This document shows, piece by piece, positions 8,901 to 17,147 of a stretch of 64,000 nt of DNA (its first letter is position 1; the number at the start of each line of letters is the position of its first letter). The stretch is taken from assembly GCF_004138135.1 (NCBI RefSeq), contig NZ_RYFD01000004.1, positions 88,968-152,967 on the forward strand, in the 5' to 3' direction. Under the pieces are notes generated by a model. The model ran no database searches and was not told the origin of the DNA. It worked only from the letters and a program-made list of their open reading frames with translations. A program made the position numbers and the translations under genes. The DNA comes from Candidatus Oscillochloris fontis. Its GTDB lineage: Bacteria > Chloroflexota > Chloroflexia > Chloroflexales > Chloroflexaceae.

Positions 8901-9516
8901 CTGCGGAGCGGCCTATACTGCTGCCGGTGATCTGCGTCGGGCACGCGAATATCATCGCCAAGCCCTCGTCATGGCGCTTGATGTGCGGATGATTGGTGAG
9001 ATAAACCGCTACACTCCCTACCGTTGGCTAGATAGCCGGGTCCTCGCGGGGCACTGCTTTTACCACCTTGGTCAGATTGCGTTGTACGAGGGCGACTTGG
9101 AGGTCGCAACCGAGAACTTTCGCCAAGCGCTGGCTCAGGCACGTACCTGCAACAACTGGAGTGGCGAGGTGCGGGCGCGTGCCGGGCTCTCGCAGGTCTA
9201 TCTCTTTCAGCAGAATTTGACCATGGCGCTGGGCGAAGCCAACCGGGCGCTCTCCACTAGTAAGGCGGTGGGTGATCGCACCGGCCAAGCGATCATCCTG
9301 CGCCAGTTCGCGGCGATCAGTGCCTACCAGGACGAGTATGACGAGGCCCAGCGGCGTTCCCTGCACGCCCTGACGATCAGTTCGAACATGCGGATGCGCA
9401 TGTTCGAAGTGCAGATCTGGCACGATATTGCCCGTTTTGCCACCGCGCAGGGCTTGGATGATGAGGCCGCCGCCGCTCGCCACGAGGCTGAGCGGTTGCG
9501 GGTGCGTTATTTGTAG
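5974..9516 (+). CDS. Class III cyclase-like/ATPase/TPR signalling protein (soluble adenylyl cyclase architecture)
   Basis: About 1180 residues. A first cyclase homology domain (about 30-190) has ILYADLSGFTRL and AGDALTAWWP, giving the two metal-binding aspartates (D43, D92). A second one (about 230-390) has GDKGAVFVMLFGAP and GTVGSQQRRVYTAQGDDMNL. A P-loop ATPase follows, with Walker A LEGESGIGKS near 439 and Walker B LLIVLEDIHWAD near 566. The C-terminal third is helical, probably TPR-like. The order C1-C2-ATPase-TPR matches mammalian soluble adenylyl cyclase (ADCY10), and related proteins occur in bacteria. The position of the adenine-selecting lysine of C1 (KFAGDAL in the mammalian enzyme) is isoleucine/threonine here (ATIAGDAL), so activity or substrate is uncertain. 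The open frame extends to 5812, but ATG 5974 fits the fold best; the start is uncertain because no strong ribosome site is visible. Confidence 0.85.
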   Translation: MNHDLVSPFLRPFLSHWLMERIGTPALQPGMVYRCHATILYADLSGFTRLTATFATQPDGAEQLHDSLTHFFDALIDTIIAHGGDVATIAGDALTAWWPDRYDIEVAQRCGAALIAVLKDLPAIETPHGPFRLDVRIGVSAGATYVVLAGLPIHGLYVVIYGPAIRAATRAEQSARPGTIHSIDAPCLDDADQLPTTSTVEPTTTISWEHFLPPTFAERLRSHDLIPEYRRCVPAFANFALPVQPEDLHRLVSHVQAVVLRWGGWLNEVEVGDKGAVFVMLFGAPVARGDDPSRAVGCCMELRDRGLIDRAAVTVGILFVGTVGSQQRRVYTAQGDDMNLAAHLMQRARSGEVLVSGRIRAEIMGRYQTSEVTQIITKGHREGVPVARVISGGARIGRGVALQRYLPNAVSLVGRTEERRAMQSAAQRAVNGRLSIILLEGESGIGKSYILQDLAASWIERGYRGYSSECVSGGIGLPLLAWRPILADICGIDEGANLKIQRDQFEDALMTIPPIDPATQQSLAWILGVNEEVPTEGMSLLSDPEEQASLIGVVIELIRAQLQLGPLLIVLEDIHWADVLSLQVAAQLLHAPVGEEFFPLCLTLSHRPLDSAAPPALNALRNDRRTTRVRLGRLSSAQSVELIRALLGVAEVQPELRQHIERQTEGQPLFIKEYLRVLQQQNLAFIEDGVAKLVPNALTMQVSSSAQGVIQARVDRLDEPTRLTLKAAAVIGRSFPFRLLKKIHPAHPSDQVLLAQLTTLIHLKIIDLELEDPERVYRFMYGITHEVAYTSLLFGQRRQLHAAVARWYEQTYAADIVAGRAAMAVYDVLISHLHRAEEWQRLTRYARIAAEQAAQLFSNTAALRYIEQALIMTTEPTERADLLLLRVMINDRVENHSSQFEDLEAIRQISEQLNDRLRLLYVHYYHLGHLLAVGMYGHVLKQCQQFEATISQVANEQSVADRLRQIRLLRAGTRDLCGAAYTAAGDLRRAREYHRQALVMALDVRMIGEINRYTPYRWLDSRVLAGHCFYHLGQIALYEGDLEVATENFRQALAQARTCNNWSGEVRARAGLSQVYLFQQNLTMALGEANRALSTSKAVGDRTGQAIILRQFAAISAYQDEYDEAQRRSLHALTISSNMRMRMFEVQIWHDIARFATAQGLDDEAAAARHEAERLRVRYL

Positions 9517-9540
9517 AGACGCAAGATGTTGCGTCTCTAC
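9513..9540. terminator. Inverted repeat GTAGAGACGCAA...TTGCGTCTCTAC between convergent genes
   Basis: Perfect 12-base arms (9513-9524 and 9529-9540) with a 4-base loop overlap the stop codons of the cyclase gene and of the MFS gene. This is a bidirectional terminator candidate. The same core occurs at 16617-16644 and 31557-31584, which makes it a member of a dispersed family. Confidence 0.7.
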
Positions 9541-10784
9541 ACACGCCCCCGACGCACAAACACCATATACACCCAACCTACCGCCAACCCGTAGCAGATC
9601 GCCGTCGCGATGAAGATCGGGGTGAACCCGAACTGACGCTGTACCTCAGCACTGATCGTTGGGCCGATGATGTAGGCTGCCGAGTAGGAACCAGCGAGCA
9701 ACCCGCTCACTACGGGGCGCGCTTCATCGGCGCTCTGTTCCATGGCATAGGCTTCGTAGAGTGGGTTGGCCATGTTCATGAGCGCCCCGCGTAGCAGCGC
9801 CATGAACGCTGCGATCCATAGGCTGGGTGCCCATGCCAGCAGGAGGAGACACACTACCGCCAGCCCCTGGGTTAGTACGACGCTGCGCGGTTTGCCCAGG
9901 CGTGCCGAGATCTGGGGCGCGAGTAGCGCGGCCAGCCCGGTGCTGATGCCGATAGCGGCAAAGACCAGGCCGAGTGTGGTGTCGGGGGTGGCATAGCGCT
10001 GGCGCACGTAAAGGCTCAGGTAGGGGATGAGGAGCGATGCCCCGCACGAGATGAGGAGCGGGGCGATCAGCAGCCGCCCAATCGCCCACGGGCGGCGCAT
10101 GCAGATGCGCCACAGGTGCCCCATGCTACTCGCTTGGGGTGTGCCGCTGGGTTGCGGCGGGCTGGCCGCAACGCGCACGCGCAGCAGTGGCAGACTCGCC
10201 ACCAGAACCAGGAGCGCCGAGATGGCGAAGGTGAACTGGTAACTGGCCGCACTCTGTGGGGTAACCCGCCATAGTGCCACGCCAAGCCCCGGTAGCCAGC
10301 CGCCCACCAGGTTGCCGACGCCACTCATCGCGATGCTCAGGCCAAAGCGCATGCTAAAGAGCGTGTCGCGCGCACCATCCCCACTCAGGCGCATCATCAG
10401 CGGGGCCGCGCTGAGTTGGAAGAGCACCGAGGCCGGGCCACTCAGTCCCGCGCCCACCAACAGCGGCAACGGGTCGGTGTTGCAGGCGAGGGTTAAGAGG
10501 GAAGCGACCAGCAGCCCGCAGGCGATCAGCATGCTGCGTTGCAGCCCCACCCGCAGCAACAAGCCCCAGAGCGGCAAACTACTTAGGCTCGCGGTCAGTA
10601 CCGGCAGGCTATTGAAGACCCCCAGCAGACTGATCTCGCCCAGAAGGGGCAGGGCCAGCGTGCGCTGATCGTAGCCCAGATCGAGTAACATCAGGTTGAG
10701 AAACAGACTGCTGAGGGCCAGAGCAAAGGTGATCAGGGCCACATGGAGCAGATAGAGCCGTGCAACAGGGCTGAGTTGGTGCAT
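9537..10784 (-). CDS. MFS transporter, 12-TM type
   Basis: The protein of about 415 residues consists of roughly twelve hydrophobic helices with short loops, for example LYLLHVALITFALALSSLFL at the N-terminus. A large cytoplasmic loop near the middle holds RRPWAIGRL. It is a major facilitator superfamily carrier of the inner membrane; the substrate is not evident. The start chosen is ATG 10784, 5 bases past the stop of the upstream glucosidase gene. A TTG at 10808 would overlap that gene and add eight residues. The tight coupling to a GH1 beta-glucosidase suggests import of an oligosaccharide or glycoside, which is inference. No sugar-porter signature was recognised. Confidence 0.85.
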   Translation of the reverse strand: MHQLSPVARLYLLHVALITFALALSSLFLNLMLLDLGYDQRTLALPLLGEISLLGVFNSLPVLTASLSSLPLWGLLLRVGLQRSMLIACGLLVASLLTLACNTDPLPLLVGAGLSGPASVLFQLSAAPLMMRLSGDGARDTLFSMRFGLSIAMSGVGNLVGGWLPGLGVALWRVTPQSAASYQFTFAISALLVLVASLPLLRVRVAASPPQPSGTPQASSMGHLWRICMRRPWAIGRLLIAPLLISCGASLLIPYLSLYVRQRYATPDTTLGLVFAAIGISTGLAALLAPQISARLGKPRSVVLTQGLAVVCLLLLAWAPSLWIAAFMALLRGALMNMANPLYEAYAMEQSADEARPVVSGLLAGSYSAAYIIGPTISAEVQRQFGFTPIFIATAICYGLAVGWVYMVFVRRGRV

Positions 10785-10788
10785 CGGT

Positions 10789-12162
<1,374 letters not shown>

Positions 12163-12243
12163 CTATTATACCCTTCCGACTATGCCGCGTGCTATAATGC
12201 CGGGTAGTGAATGGGGCGCGTTGCAACGCGCCCCCAAACCCCA

Positions 12244-12290
12244 TGGTATGGTGTTGCATAGCGGCGTAGCCGCTATGCAACACCATACCA
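12244..12290. repeat. 21-bp perfect inverted repeat with loop CGTAG
   Basis: The arms 12244-12264 and 12270-12290 are perfectly complementary. The core TATGGTGTTGCATAGCGG is built like the element at 30207-30251, which also starts with a GGTATGG module. It lies in the 176-base gap between divergent bglA and the gene at 12309. Because the gene upstream points away, it is more likely a mobile palindromic repeat or a 5' leader structure than a terminator. Confidence 0.75.
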
Positions 12291-12308
12291 AAATCTTTTG
12301 GAACGGCT

Positions 12309-13385
12309 GTGCAAGCATTCAACACCACAACCCTCTCTTCCGCACCCCACTACGGGCGGCCAACCCTGATCTTTTTCTGCGACCTTGATGGGCCGGAGTT
12401 ATTGGCGCTCTTGGAGCAGCCCGGCCTGTTGGATGAACTGACCATCCAGAACTATGGGGTGGCGGTCGCCATCCGCGACCTCAGCTTTGCGTTGGTGGCG
12501 GCGGTGCGGCGGCTCAATCAGCATCGTATCCCGCTCGTCGCTTGGTTGCAACTACCACAGCACGAGGGCAGTTGGTTCCACCTGCAAAACTACCCCCAGG
12601 CGGTCGAACGTTACCGCAGTGTGCATCGCTGGGCCAAGGAGCATGACCTGAGTTTCCAGGTGATCGGGATAGACATCGAGCCACCCTCAAGTGAACTCGA
12701 CCGCATCCAGCGTTGGGGGCTGCGCGACCTGACCCGGCGGCTCTGGTTGGCTCACGAGAATGTGCTCTTTACCGCAGCGCGCGCCGCCTACACCGATCTG
12801 GTCGGCGAGATCCATAGTGACGGCTACGAGGTGCATGCCTACCAACTCCCGGCCCTGATTGATGATCGCCGCGCAGGTACGACGGTGATCCAGCGTGCCT
12901 TTGACATTGTGGGTATCCCCGCTGATGTCGAGGTGGTGATGTGCTATAGCAGCGTGCCGATTGACACCCTCGGCAATGATATGGGCGGAGCCTTGATCCG
13001 TAACTATGGCCCCTCCGCCGACAGCATTGGGGTGGGCGCGGTCAATAGTATTGCCGTCTCCAGTGCCCCCGACGATCTACCGCCCCTGCCGGGGGCGGCC
13101 CTCGAACGTGATCTGCTGTTGGCAGCCCACTATACCGACTTGATCTATATCTGTTCGCTGGAGGGCTGTGTCGAACGTGGCCTGTTGCCTCACATCAGCC
13201 GCATGAATTGGGAGACTGAGGTGCGGGTTGATCCGTTGCGCCAATGGAGCATCGCCACCCTTCGTATGCTCCTGCTGCTGGGCCTGCTCATCTCGCGCTT
13301 CAGTGGTGGCCTCTTCGCCTGGATGGGCTGGGGGCTGTTTCTGCTGCTGCTCGTGCGCCAAAGCCGCCATGCGGTACGGCGATGA
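12309..13385 (+). CDS. Unknown protein with two C-terminal membrane segments
   Basis: I do not recognise a named family. The first 300 residues alternate strand-like stretches (TLIFFCDLDG, IPLVAWLQLP, FQVIGIDIEPP, VEVVMCYSS) with helices. The acidic motif IGIDIEPPSSE near residue 125 resembles the end of a strand in TIM-barrel glycosidase-like proteins. Residues about 315-350 form two hydrophobic helices (TLRMLLLLGLLISRF and LFAWMGWGLFLLLLV), so it is probably anchored in the membrane by its C-terminus with no signal peptide. The first ATG lies just after an inverted repeat and no clear ribosome site is seen, so the true start may lie a little downstream. The nearest neighbours, GH1 and MFS genes, run the other way. 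Confidence 0.6.
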   Translation: MQAFNTTTLSSAPHYGRPTLIFFCDLDGPELLALLEQPGLLDELTIQNYGVAVAIRDLSFALVAAVRRLNQHRIPLVAWLQLPQHEGSWFHLQNYPQAVERYRSVHRWAKEHDLSFQVIGIDIEPPSSELDRIQRWGLRDLTRRLWLAHENVLFTAARAAYTDLVGEIHSDGYEVHAYQLPALIDDRRAGTTVIQRAFDIVGIPADVEVVMCYSSVPIDTLGNDMGGALIRNYGPSADSIGVGAVNSIAVSSAPDDLPPLPGAALERDLLLAAHYTDLIYICSLEGCVERGLLPHISRMNWETEVRVDPLRQWSIATLRMLLLLGLLISRFSGGLFAWMGWGLFLLLLVRQSRHAVRR

Positions 13386-13388
13386 CTT

Positions 13389-13461
13389 GTAGGGGCGAAG
13401 CATCGCCGGCCATGTGGCAGGGGTACCCGAACGAGGTTGGCGGGCGATGCTTCGCCCCTAC
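13389..13461. repeat. Dispersed inverted repeat, GTAGGGGCGAAGCATCGCC family
   Basis: The ends GTAGGGGCGAAGCATCGCC and GGCGATGCTTCGCCCCTAC are inverted copies around a 35-base centre containing CCCGAACGAGGTTGG. Other members lie at 17081-17144, 18374-18445, 30294-30447 and 35440-35493. All are intergenic and about 55-75 bases long, which resembles non-autonomous palindromic elements (REP/MITE-like). No transposase is nearby. Confidence 0.85.
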
Positions 13462-13507
13462 GAGATGATCGGGGAACCCGGCAATGATAGAGTTTCTTAC
13501 CCCCTAG

Positions 13508-13535
13508 TTGACAGCCGCCCACGAGAGTTTATAAT
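13508..13535 (+). promoter_or_regulatory. Near-perfect sigma-70-type promoter of the aldolase operon
   Basis: TTGACA (13508-13513) and TATAAT (13530-13535) are separated by 16 bases. Both hexamers match the consensus exactly. Transcription would begin near 13542, leaving a leader of about 58 bases before the aldolase start. A GAGGAG ribosome site lies at 13585-13590. Such a promoter suggests strong constitutive expression unless an operator overlaps it. Confidence 0.85.
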
Positions 13536-13599
13536 TGCCCCATTTCTTCCCTCGTTGTCATCCTTGTGACATATACGCAACACTGAGGAGCTTGTGACT

Positions 13600-14397
13600 A
13601 TGGATTGGGGCAAACAGAACCGCTGGTCTCAGATCACCAAGAACGGGCGCTGCTTCTTCCTCGCGATGGACCACGGCTACTTCCTTGGGCCAACTCGCCG
13701 CCTTGAGAAGCCGAGCGAGATGGTCACGCCGTTGTTGCCCTATGTTGATGCGCTCTTCGTGACCCGTGGCGTGCTGCGCGCCAGTATTGATCCCAACATG
13801 AAGGTTCCGGTCATCCTGCGCGTTTCGGGTGGCAGCAGCGTCATTGGGGGCGATCTCTCTAATGAGACGGTGACGACCTCGATTGATGAGGTCATTCGCC
13901 TGAATGCCTCTGCTGTGGGACTCTCGGTCTTTGTTGGCTCGGACTATGAGTTCCAGACGCTCAGCAACCTCTCCAACCTGATCAATGCCTGTGAACCCTA
14001 CGGCATTCCGACCATGGCTGTCACCGCTGTGGGCAAAGAGCTTGAGAAGCGCGATGCGCGCTACCTGGCACTCGCCTGTCGTATCGCCGCTGAGTTGGGT
14101 GCCACGGCGGTCAAGACCTACTGGTGCGAGGATTTCCACAAGGTCGCCGAGACCTGCCCGGTGCCAGTGGTGATTGCTGGTGGCCCCAAGTGCGATACGA
14201 TCCTCGAAGTCTATGATTTCGTCTACGACGGCCTAGAGCGCGGCGCTATCGGTGTCAACCTGGGCCGTAATGTCTGGCAGGACGAGCATCCCGTCGCGGC
14301 GGCGCGGGGTCTCCAGGCACTCATCCACGAGAATCTCACCCCCGCCCAGGCTAATGATCTCTACCAGACGATCAAGAACGAGGGCGGCGCGGCGTAA
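13600..14397 (+). CDS. Class I aldolase of the DeoC/LsrF/FbaB superfamily
   Basis: A 265-residue TIM barrel. FFLAMDHGYFLGPTRRLEKP near the N-terminus, VILRVSGGSS, the candidate Schiff-base lysine in GATAVKTYWCEDF and the phosphate-binding end VVIAGGPKCDT...GAIGVNLGRNVWQ place it with fructose-bisphosphate aldolase class I (FbaB/DhnA) and LsrF-type thiolases. The closest-looking subgroup is LsrF-like, which cleaves a phosphorylated C5 intermediate of autoinducer-2, but many members of unknown substrate exist. ATG 13600 is preferred over GTG 13594 because it is 9 bases from the GAGGAG site. The gene is driven by the promoter at 13508 and followed by a fused sugar aldolase/dehydrogenase, so a sugar-phosphate role is likely. 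No lsr transport or kinase genes accompany it. Confidence 0.8.
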   Translation: MDWGKQNRWSQITKNGRCFFLAMDHGYFLGPTRRLEKPSEMVTPLLPYVDALFVTRGVLRASIDPNMKVPVILRVSGGSSVIGGDLSNETVTTSIDEVIRLNASAVGLSVFVGSDYEFQTLSNLSNLINACEPYGIPTMAVTAVGKELEKRDARYLALACRIAAELGATAVKTYWCEDFHKVAETCPVPVVIAGGPKCDTILEVYDFVYDGLERGAIGVNLGRNVWQDEHPVAAARGLQALIHENLTPAQANDLYQTIKNEGGAA

Positions 14398-14443
14398 CAC
14401 CCATAGCGGGGGTGTGGGGGCCGCAGGCCCCCACGAATAAAAA

Positions 14444-14599
14444 GGTTTTTGATGGTGCGGTTGGCCGCAAAGCGGCCAACCGCACCATCAAAAACCTCGG
14501 TTTGGGGCGTAGCCCCAAGCAGAAACTGCGTGAACTTGAGGGGTAGAGGGGCGCGTCACGACGCGCCCCTATGTATATGGCGGCAAAGCCGCCATATAC
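14444..14599. repeat. Three successive perfect hairpins between the aldolase genes
   Basis: Hairpin 1 has 25-base perfect arms (14444-14468, 14472-14496, loop AAA). Hairpin 2 has 11-base arms (14547-14557, 14560-14570). Hairpin 3 has 12-base arms (14573-14584, 14588-14599, loop AAA). The last ends 17 bases before the next start codon. Together they could attenuate or process the transcript between the two genes, or be stacked copies of palindromic repeats. Confidence 0.8.
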
Positions 14600-14616
14600 C
14601 AACAAGATATTTACCT

Positions 14617-16587
14617 ATGCAAAACCGATGGGATCATGCGACGGCGGCCTCGTTCGCCGATGACCTCGCCCAGTGTGTCTACGCTTCGCGGCTGCTCGGC
14701 TCCGACCCGGCCCTCGTCTTGCATGGCGGTGGCAATACGTCGGTCAAGATCGAGCAAGCCGACATCTTCGGTCAACCCCAGACGTTGCTCTATGTGAAGG
14801 GCAGTGGTTCTGATCTGGCCACGGTGGAGGCCAAGGATTTTGCCCCGGTACGGTTGGAGTATCTGCGGCGCTTGACGACGCTGGAGACGCTCTCCGATCA
14901 GCAGTGGCTGAATGAGCTACGCGGCAGTGTCGTGGATGCCTCGGCTCCGCCAGTCTCAGTGGAGGCGATGCTGCATGCGCTCCTCCCGGCCAAGTATGTC
15001 TTCCACACCCACGCCGACGCGGTGCTGGCAATCACCAATACCCCTGGTGGTAGCGAGCGCATCCGCGAGATCTACGGCGATGACGTGATCGTGGTGCCCT
15101 ACGTGCGCCCCGGTTTCCCCGTCGCTAAGCGCTGTGCCAGTATCTTCGCCGCCGAGCTTACCGCGCAGACGCGGGGCGTGGTGTTGCTGCGCCACGGCCT
15201 CTTCAGCTTTGGGGAGACAGCCCAGGAAGCCTACGATCAGATGATCGCGCTGGTGCAGCAGGCCGAAGCCTACCTGGCGGCTTGCCCAGTTGCCGATACC
15301 CCGGTGCAGATGCCCGACCCCGAAGCCCCCCTGCGCTACGATCTGGCCGCACTTCGCCACGCCATCTCGCAGGCTGCCGGTGCTCCGATGATCCTGGCCA
15401 CCCACAACGACGCGGCATGCCTGCGGTTTGCCCAGCGCCCCGATCTGGCCACCATCTCCCAGCAGGGGCCGGCCACCCCCGACCATGTCATCCGCACGAA
15501 GCGCGTGCCGATGCTGGGCCGCGATGTGGCTGCCTATCGCGCTGAGTATGAGCAGTACTTCGCCGAGAATAAGGATCGCGCCAACTTCGAGCTTACCATG
15601 CTCGATCCCACCCCACGGGTCGTTCTCGATCCCAGCCTGGGGATGGTTGCCGCCGGGCGCACCGCCCAGGAGGCGCGCATCGCTGCCGAGATCTACCGCC
15701 ACACCATGGAGATCATCGCGCAGGCGACAGCGCTGGAGTCCTACCAGTCCGAGAGCACCGCCGAGGTCTTCGACTTCGAGTACTGGGAACTGGAACAGGC
15801 CAAACTGAAGCGCCTAGGCCGCCCGCCGCTCTTTGCGGGCGAGATCGCGCTCGTCACCGGCGCGGCGTCGGGGATCGGCAAGGCGTGTGTCGAGTCGCTC
15901 ATGGCGCGTGGGGCAGCCGTGGTGGGGCTCGACATCAATCCGGCCATCGAGACCCTCTTTGATCGCCCCGACTACCTGGGCATCCGCTGTGATGTGACCA
16001 GCGAGGAGCAGATGATCGCCGCGCTGGAGCAGATCGCCCGCACCTTCGGCGGCCTCGACATGCTCATCCTTAACGCGGGCATCTTCCCGCCCTCGCGCCG
16101 CGTTGATGCGATGCCGCTGGCCGAGTGGCAGCGCACCATGCGCATCAACCTCGACTCGAACCTCATCCTGATGCGCGAGGCCCACGCACTGCTCAAACTC
16201 GCCCCGCGCCGGGGCCGCGTGGTCATCATCGGCTCCAAGAACGTACCCGCACCGGGGCCGGGCGCAGCCGCCTACTCAGCCTCCAAGGCCGCCCTCAACC
16301 AGTTGGCGCGTGTCGCAGCCCTCGAATGGGGCCAGGATGGCATCCGCATCAACAGCCTGCACCCCAATGCCGTCTTCGACACCGGCATCTGGACCGAGGA
16401 GGTCTTACAGGCACGCGCTAAGAACTACGGTCTGACCGTGGAGCAGTACAAGACCAACAACGTCATGCGAATCGAAGTGACCAGCCGTGACGTGGCCGAG
16501 TTGGCCGCCGAGATGTGCGGGCCGCTCTTTGCGAAGACCACCGCTGCCCAGGTGCCGGTGGATGGTGGGAACGAGCGGGTAATTTAG
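14617..16587 (+). CDS. Bifunctional class II aldolase / short-chain dehydrogenase
   Basis: A 656-residue fusion. Residues 1-about 390 are a class II aldolase/adducin-type domain (LVLHGGGNTSVKIE, VFHTHADAVLAITNT and LLRHGLFSFGETAQEAYDQM, with zinc-binding histidines). Residues about 410-656 are an NAD(P)-binding short-chain dehydrogenase: GxxxGxG as VTGAASGIGKA, LILNAGIFPPSR, and the catalytic YSASK. This fusion is the RhaD/YuxG type, which in several bacteria cleaves rhamnulose-1-phosphate and oxidises the lactaldehyde formed. The open frame extends to 14449, but that part lies in hairpin repeats; ATG 14617 gives the family N-terminus. With the upstream aldolase it likely serves deoxysugar breakdown. 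No rhamnose isomerase or kinase is visible here. Confidence 0.88.
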   Translation: MQNRWDHATAASFADDLAQCVYASRLLGSDPALVLHGGGNTSVKIEQADIFGQPQTLLYVKGSGSDLATVEAKDFAPVRLEYLRRLTTLETLSDQQWLNELRGSVVDASAPPVSVEAMLHALLPAKYVFHTHADAVLAITNTPGGSERIREIYGDDVIVVPYVRPGFPVAKRCASIFAAELTAQTRGVVLLRHGLFSFGETAQEAYDQMIALVQQAEAYLAACPVADTPVQMPDPEAPLRYDLAALRHAISQAAGAPMILATHNDAACLRFAQRPDLATISQQGPATPDHVIRTKRVPMLGRDVAAYRAEYEQYFAENKDRANFELTMLDPTPRVVLDPSLGMVAAGRTAQEARIAAEIYRHTMEIIAQATALESYQSESTAEVFDFEYWELEQAKLKRLGRPPLFAGEIALVTGAASGIGKACVESLMARGAAVVGLDINPAIETLFDRPDYLGIRCDVTSEEQMIAALEQIARTFGGLDMLILNAGIFPPSRRVDAMPLAEWQRTMRINLDSNLILMREAHALLKLAPRRGRVVIIGSKNVPAPGPGAAAYSASKAALNQLARVAALEWGQDGIRINSLHPNAVFDTGIWTEEVLQARAKNYGLTVEQYKTNNVMRIEVTSRDVAELAAEMCGPLFAKTTAAQVPVDGGNERVI

Positions 16588-16600
16588 GGATTGGGGTTAC

Positions 16601-16660
16601 CGGGGCGGTGCGAGGGGTAGAGACGCAATATACCGCGTCTCTACCCCTCGCACCGCCCCG
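16601..16660. terminator. 26-bp perfect inverted repeat after the aldolase/dehydrogenase gene
   Basis: The arms 16601-16626 and 16635-16660 are perfectly complementary, with an 8-base loop. The inner part is the GTAGAGACGC/GCGTCTCTAC core found at 9513 and 31557. It lies 14 bases past the stop codon, a position expected for a terminator, although no T-run follows. Confidence 0.75.
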
Positions 16661-16774
16661 CTGTTGTGTTAGGGTTGATTAACAATTTTGGGATCTTGCA
16701 TATGTTTTAAGGCAACTCCCTTCTATGGGACATAAAACAGAACCGAGGTTGCATAGTATCCGCTTGGAGCAACT

Positions 16775-17080
16775 ATGCCCAAGCGGATGCAAGATCTTCC
16801 AGAGGAATACCTCACCCACCAACGCACTCTGGCCCGTGCCATTGGTGAGCGCATACGCCTGCGCCGGACAGCCCTCGATCTGACTCAGGAGCATCTACGG
16901 GCACGCATGGAACTGGCTCATGTCTACATGAGCCGCACCCAATATAGCCGGATTGAGAATGGCGATGCCTTGCCAAGTGCCGATGAACTGATTGTGTTAC
17001 GCACAATTTTGGGAGTCAGCTTTGATTGGTTGCTCTTAGGGGGCGAGGATGGGGAGAAGAAGAGTCGGGTTGACCGTTAG
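16775..17080 (+). CDS. XRE-family helix-turn-helix regulator
   Basis: A 101-residue protein with one Cro/C1-type DNA-binding domain at about residues 20-85: IRLRRTALDLTQEHLRARME, YSRIENGDALPSADELIVL and GVSFDWLLLG. Between helices 2 and 3 it carries a few extra residues (LAHVYMSRTQ). It has no obvious sensor domain and is probably a small repressor binding as a dimer. The Mrr-like nuclease gene converges on it. Regulators of this type often control neighbouring restriction genes, but the convergent orientation and the repeat between them make that only a suggestion. Confidence 0.85.
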   Translation: MPKRMQDLPEEYLTHQRTLARAIGERIRLRRTALDLTQEHLRARMELAHVYMSRTQYSRIENGDALPSADELIVLRTILGVSFDWLLLGGEDGEKKSRVDR

Positions 17081-17144
17081 TAGGGGCGAAGCATCGCCCG
17101 CCATGGGGCACCCGAATGAGGTTGGCGGGCGATGCTTCGCCCCT
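17081..17144. repeat. Dispersed inverted repeat, GTAGGGGCGAAGCATCGCC family
   Basis: The copy lies exactly between the stop codons of the XRE gene and the convergent nuclease gene. Its inner sequence CACCCGAATGAGGTTGG is nearly the same as in the copy at 13389-13461. It probably also terminates both genes. Confidence 0.85.
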
Positions 17145-17147
17145 GCT

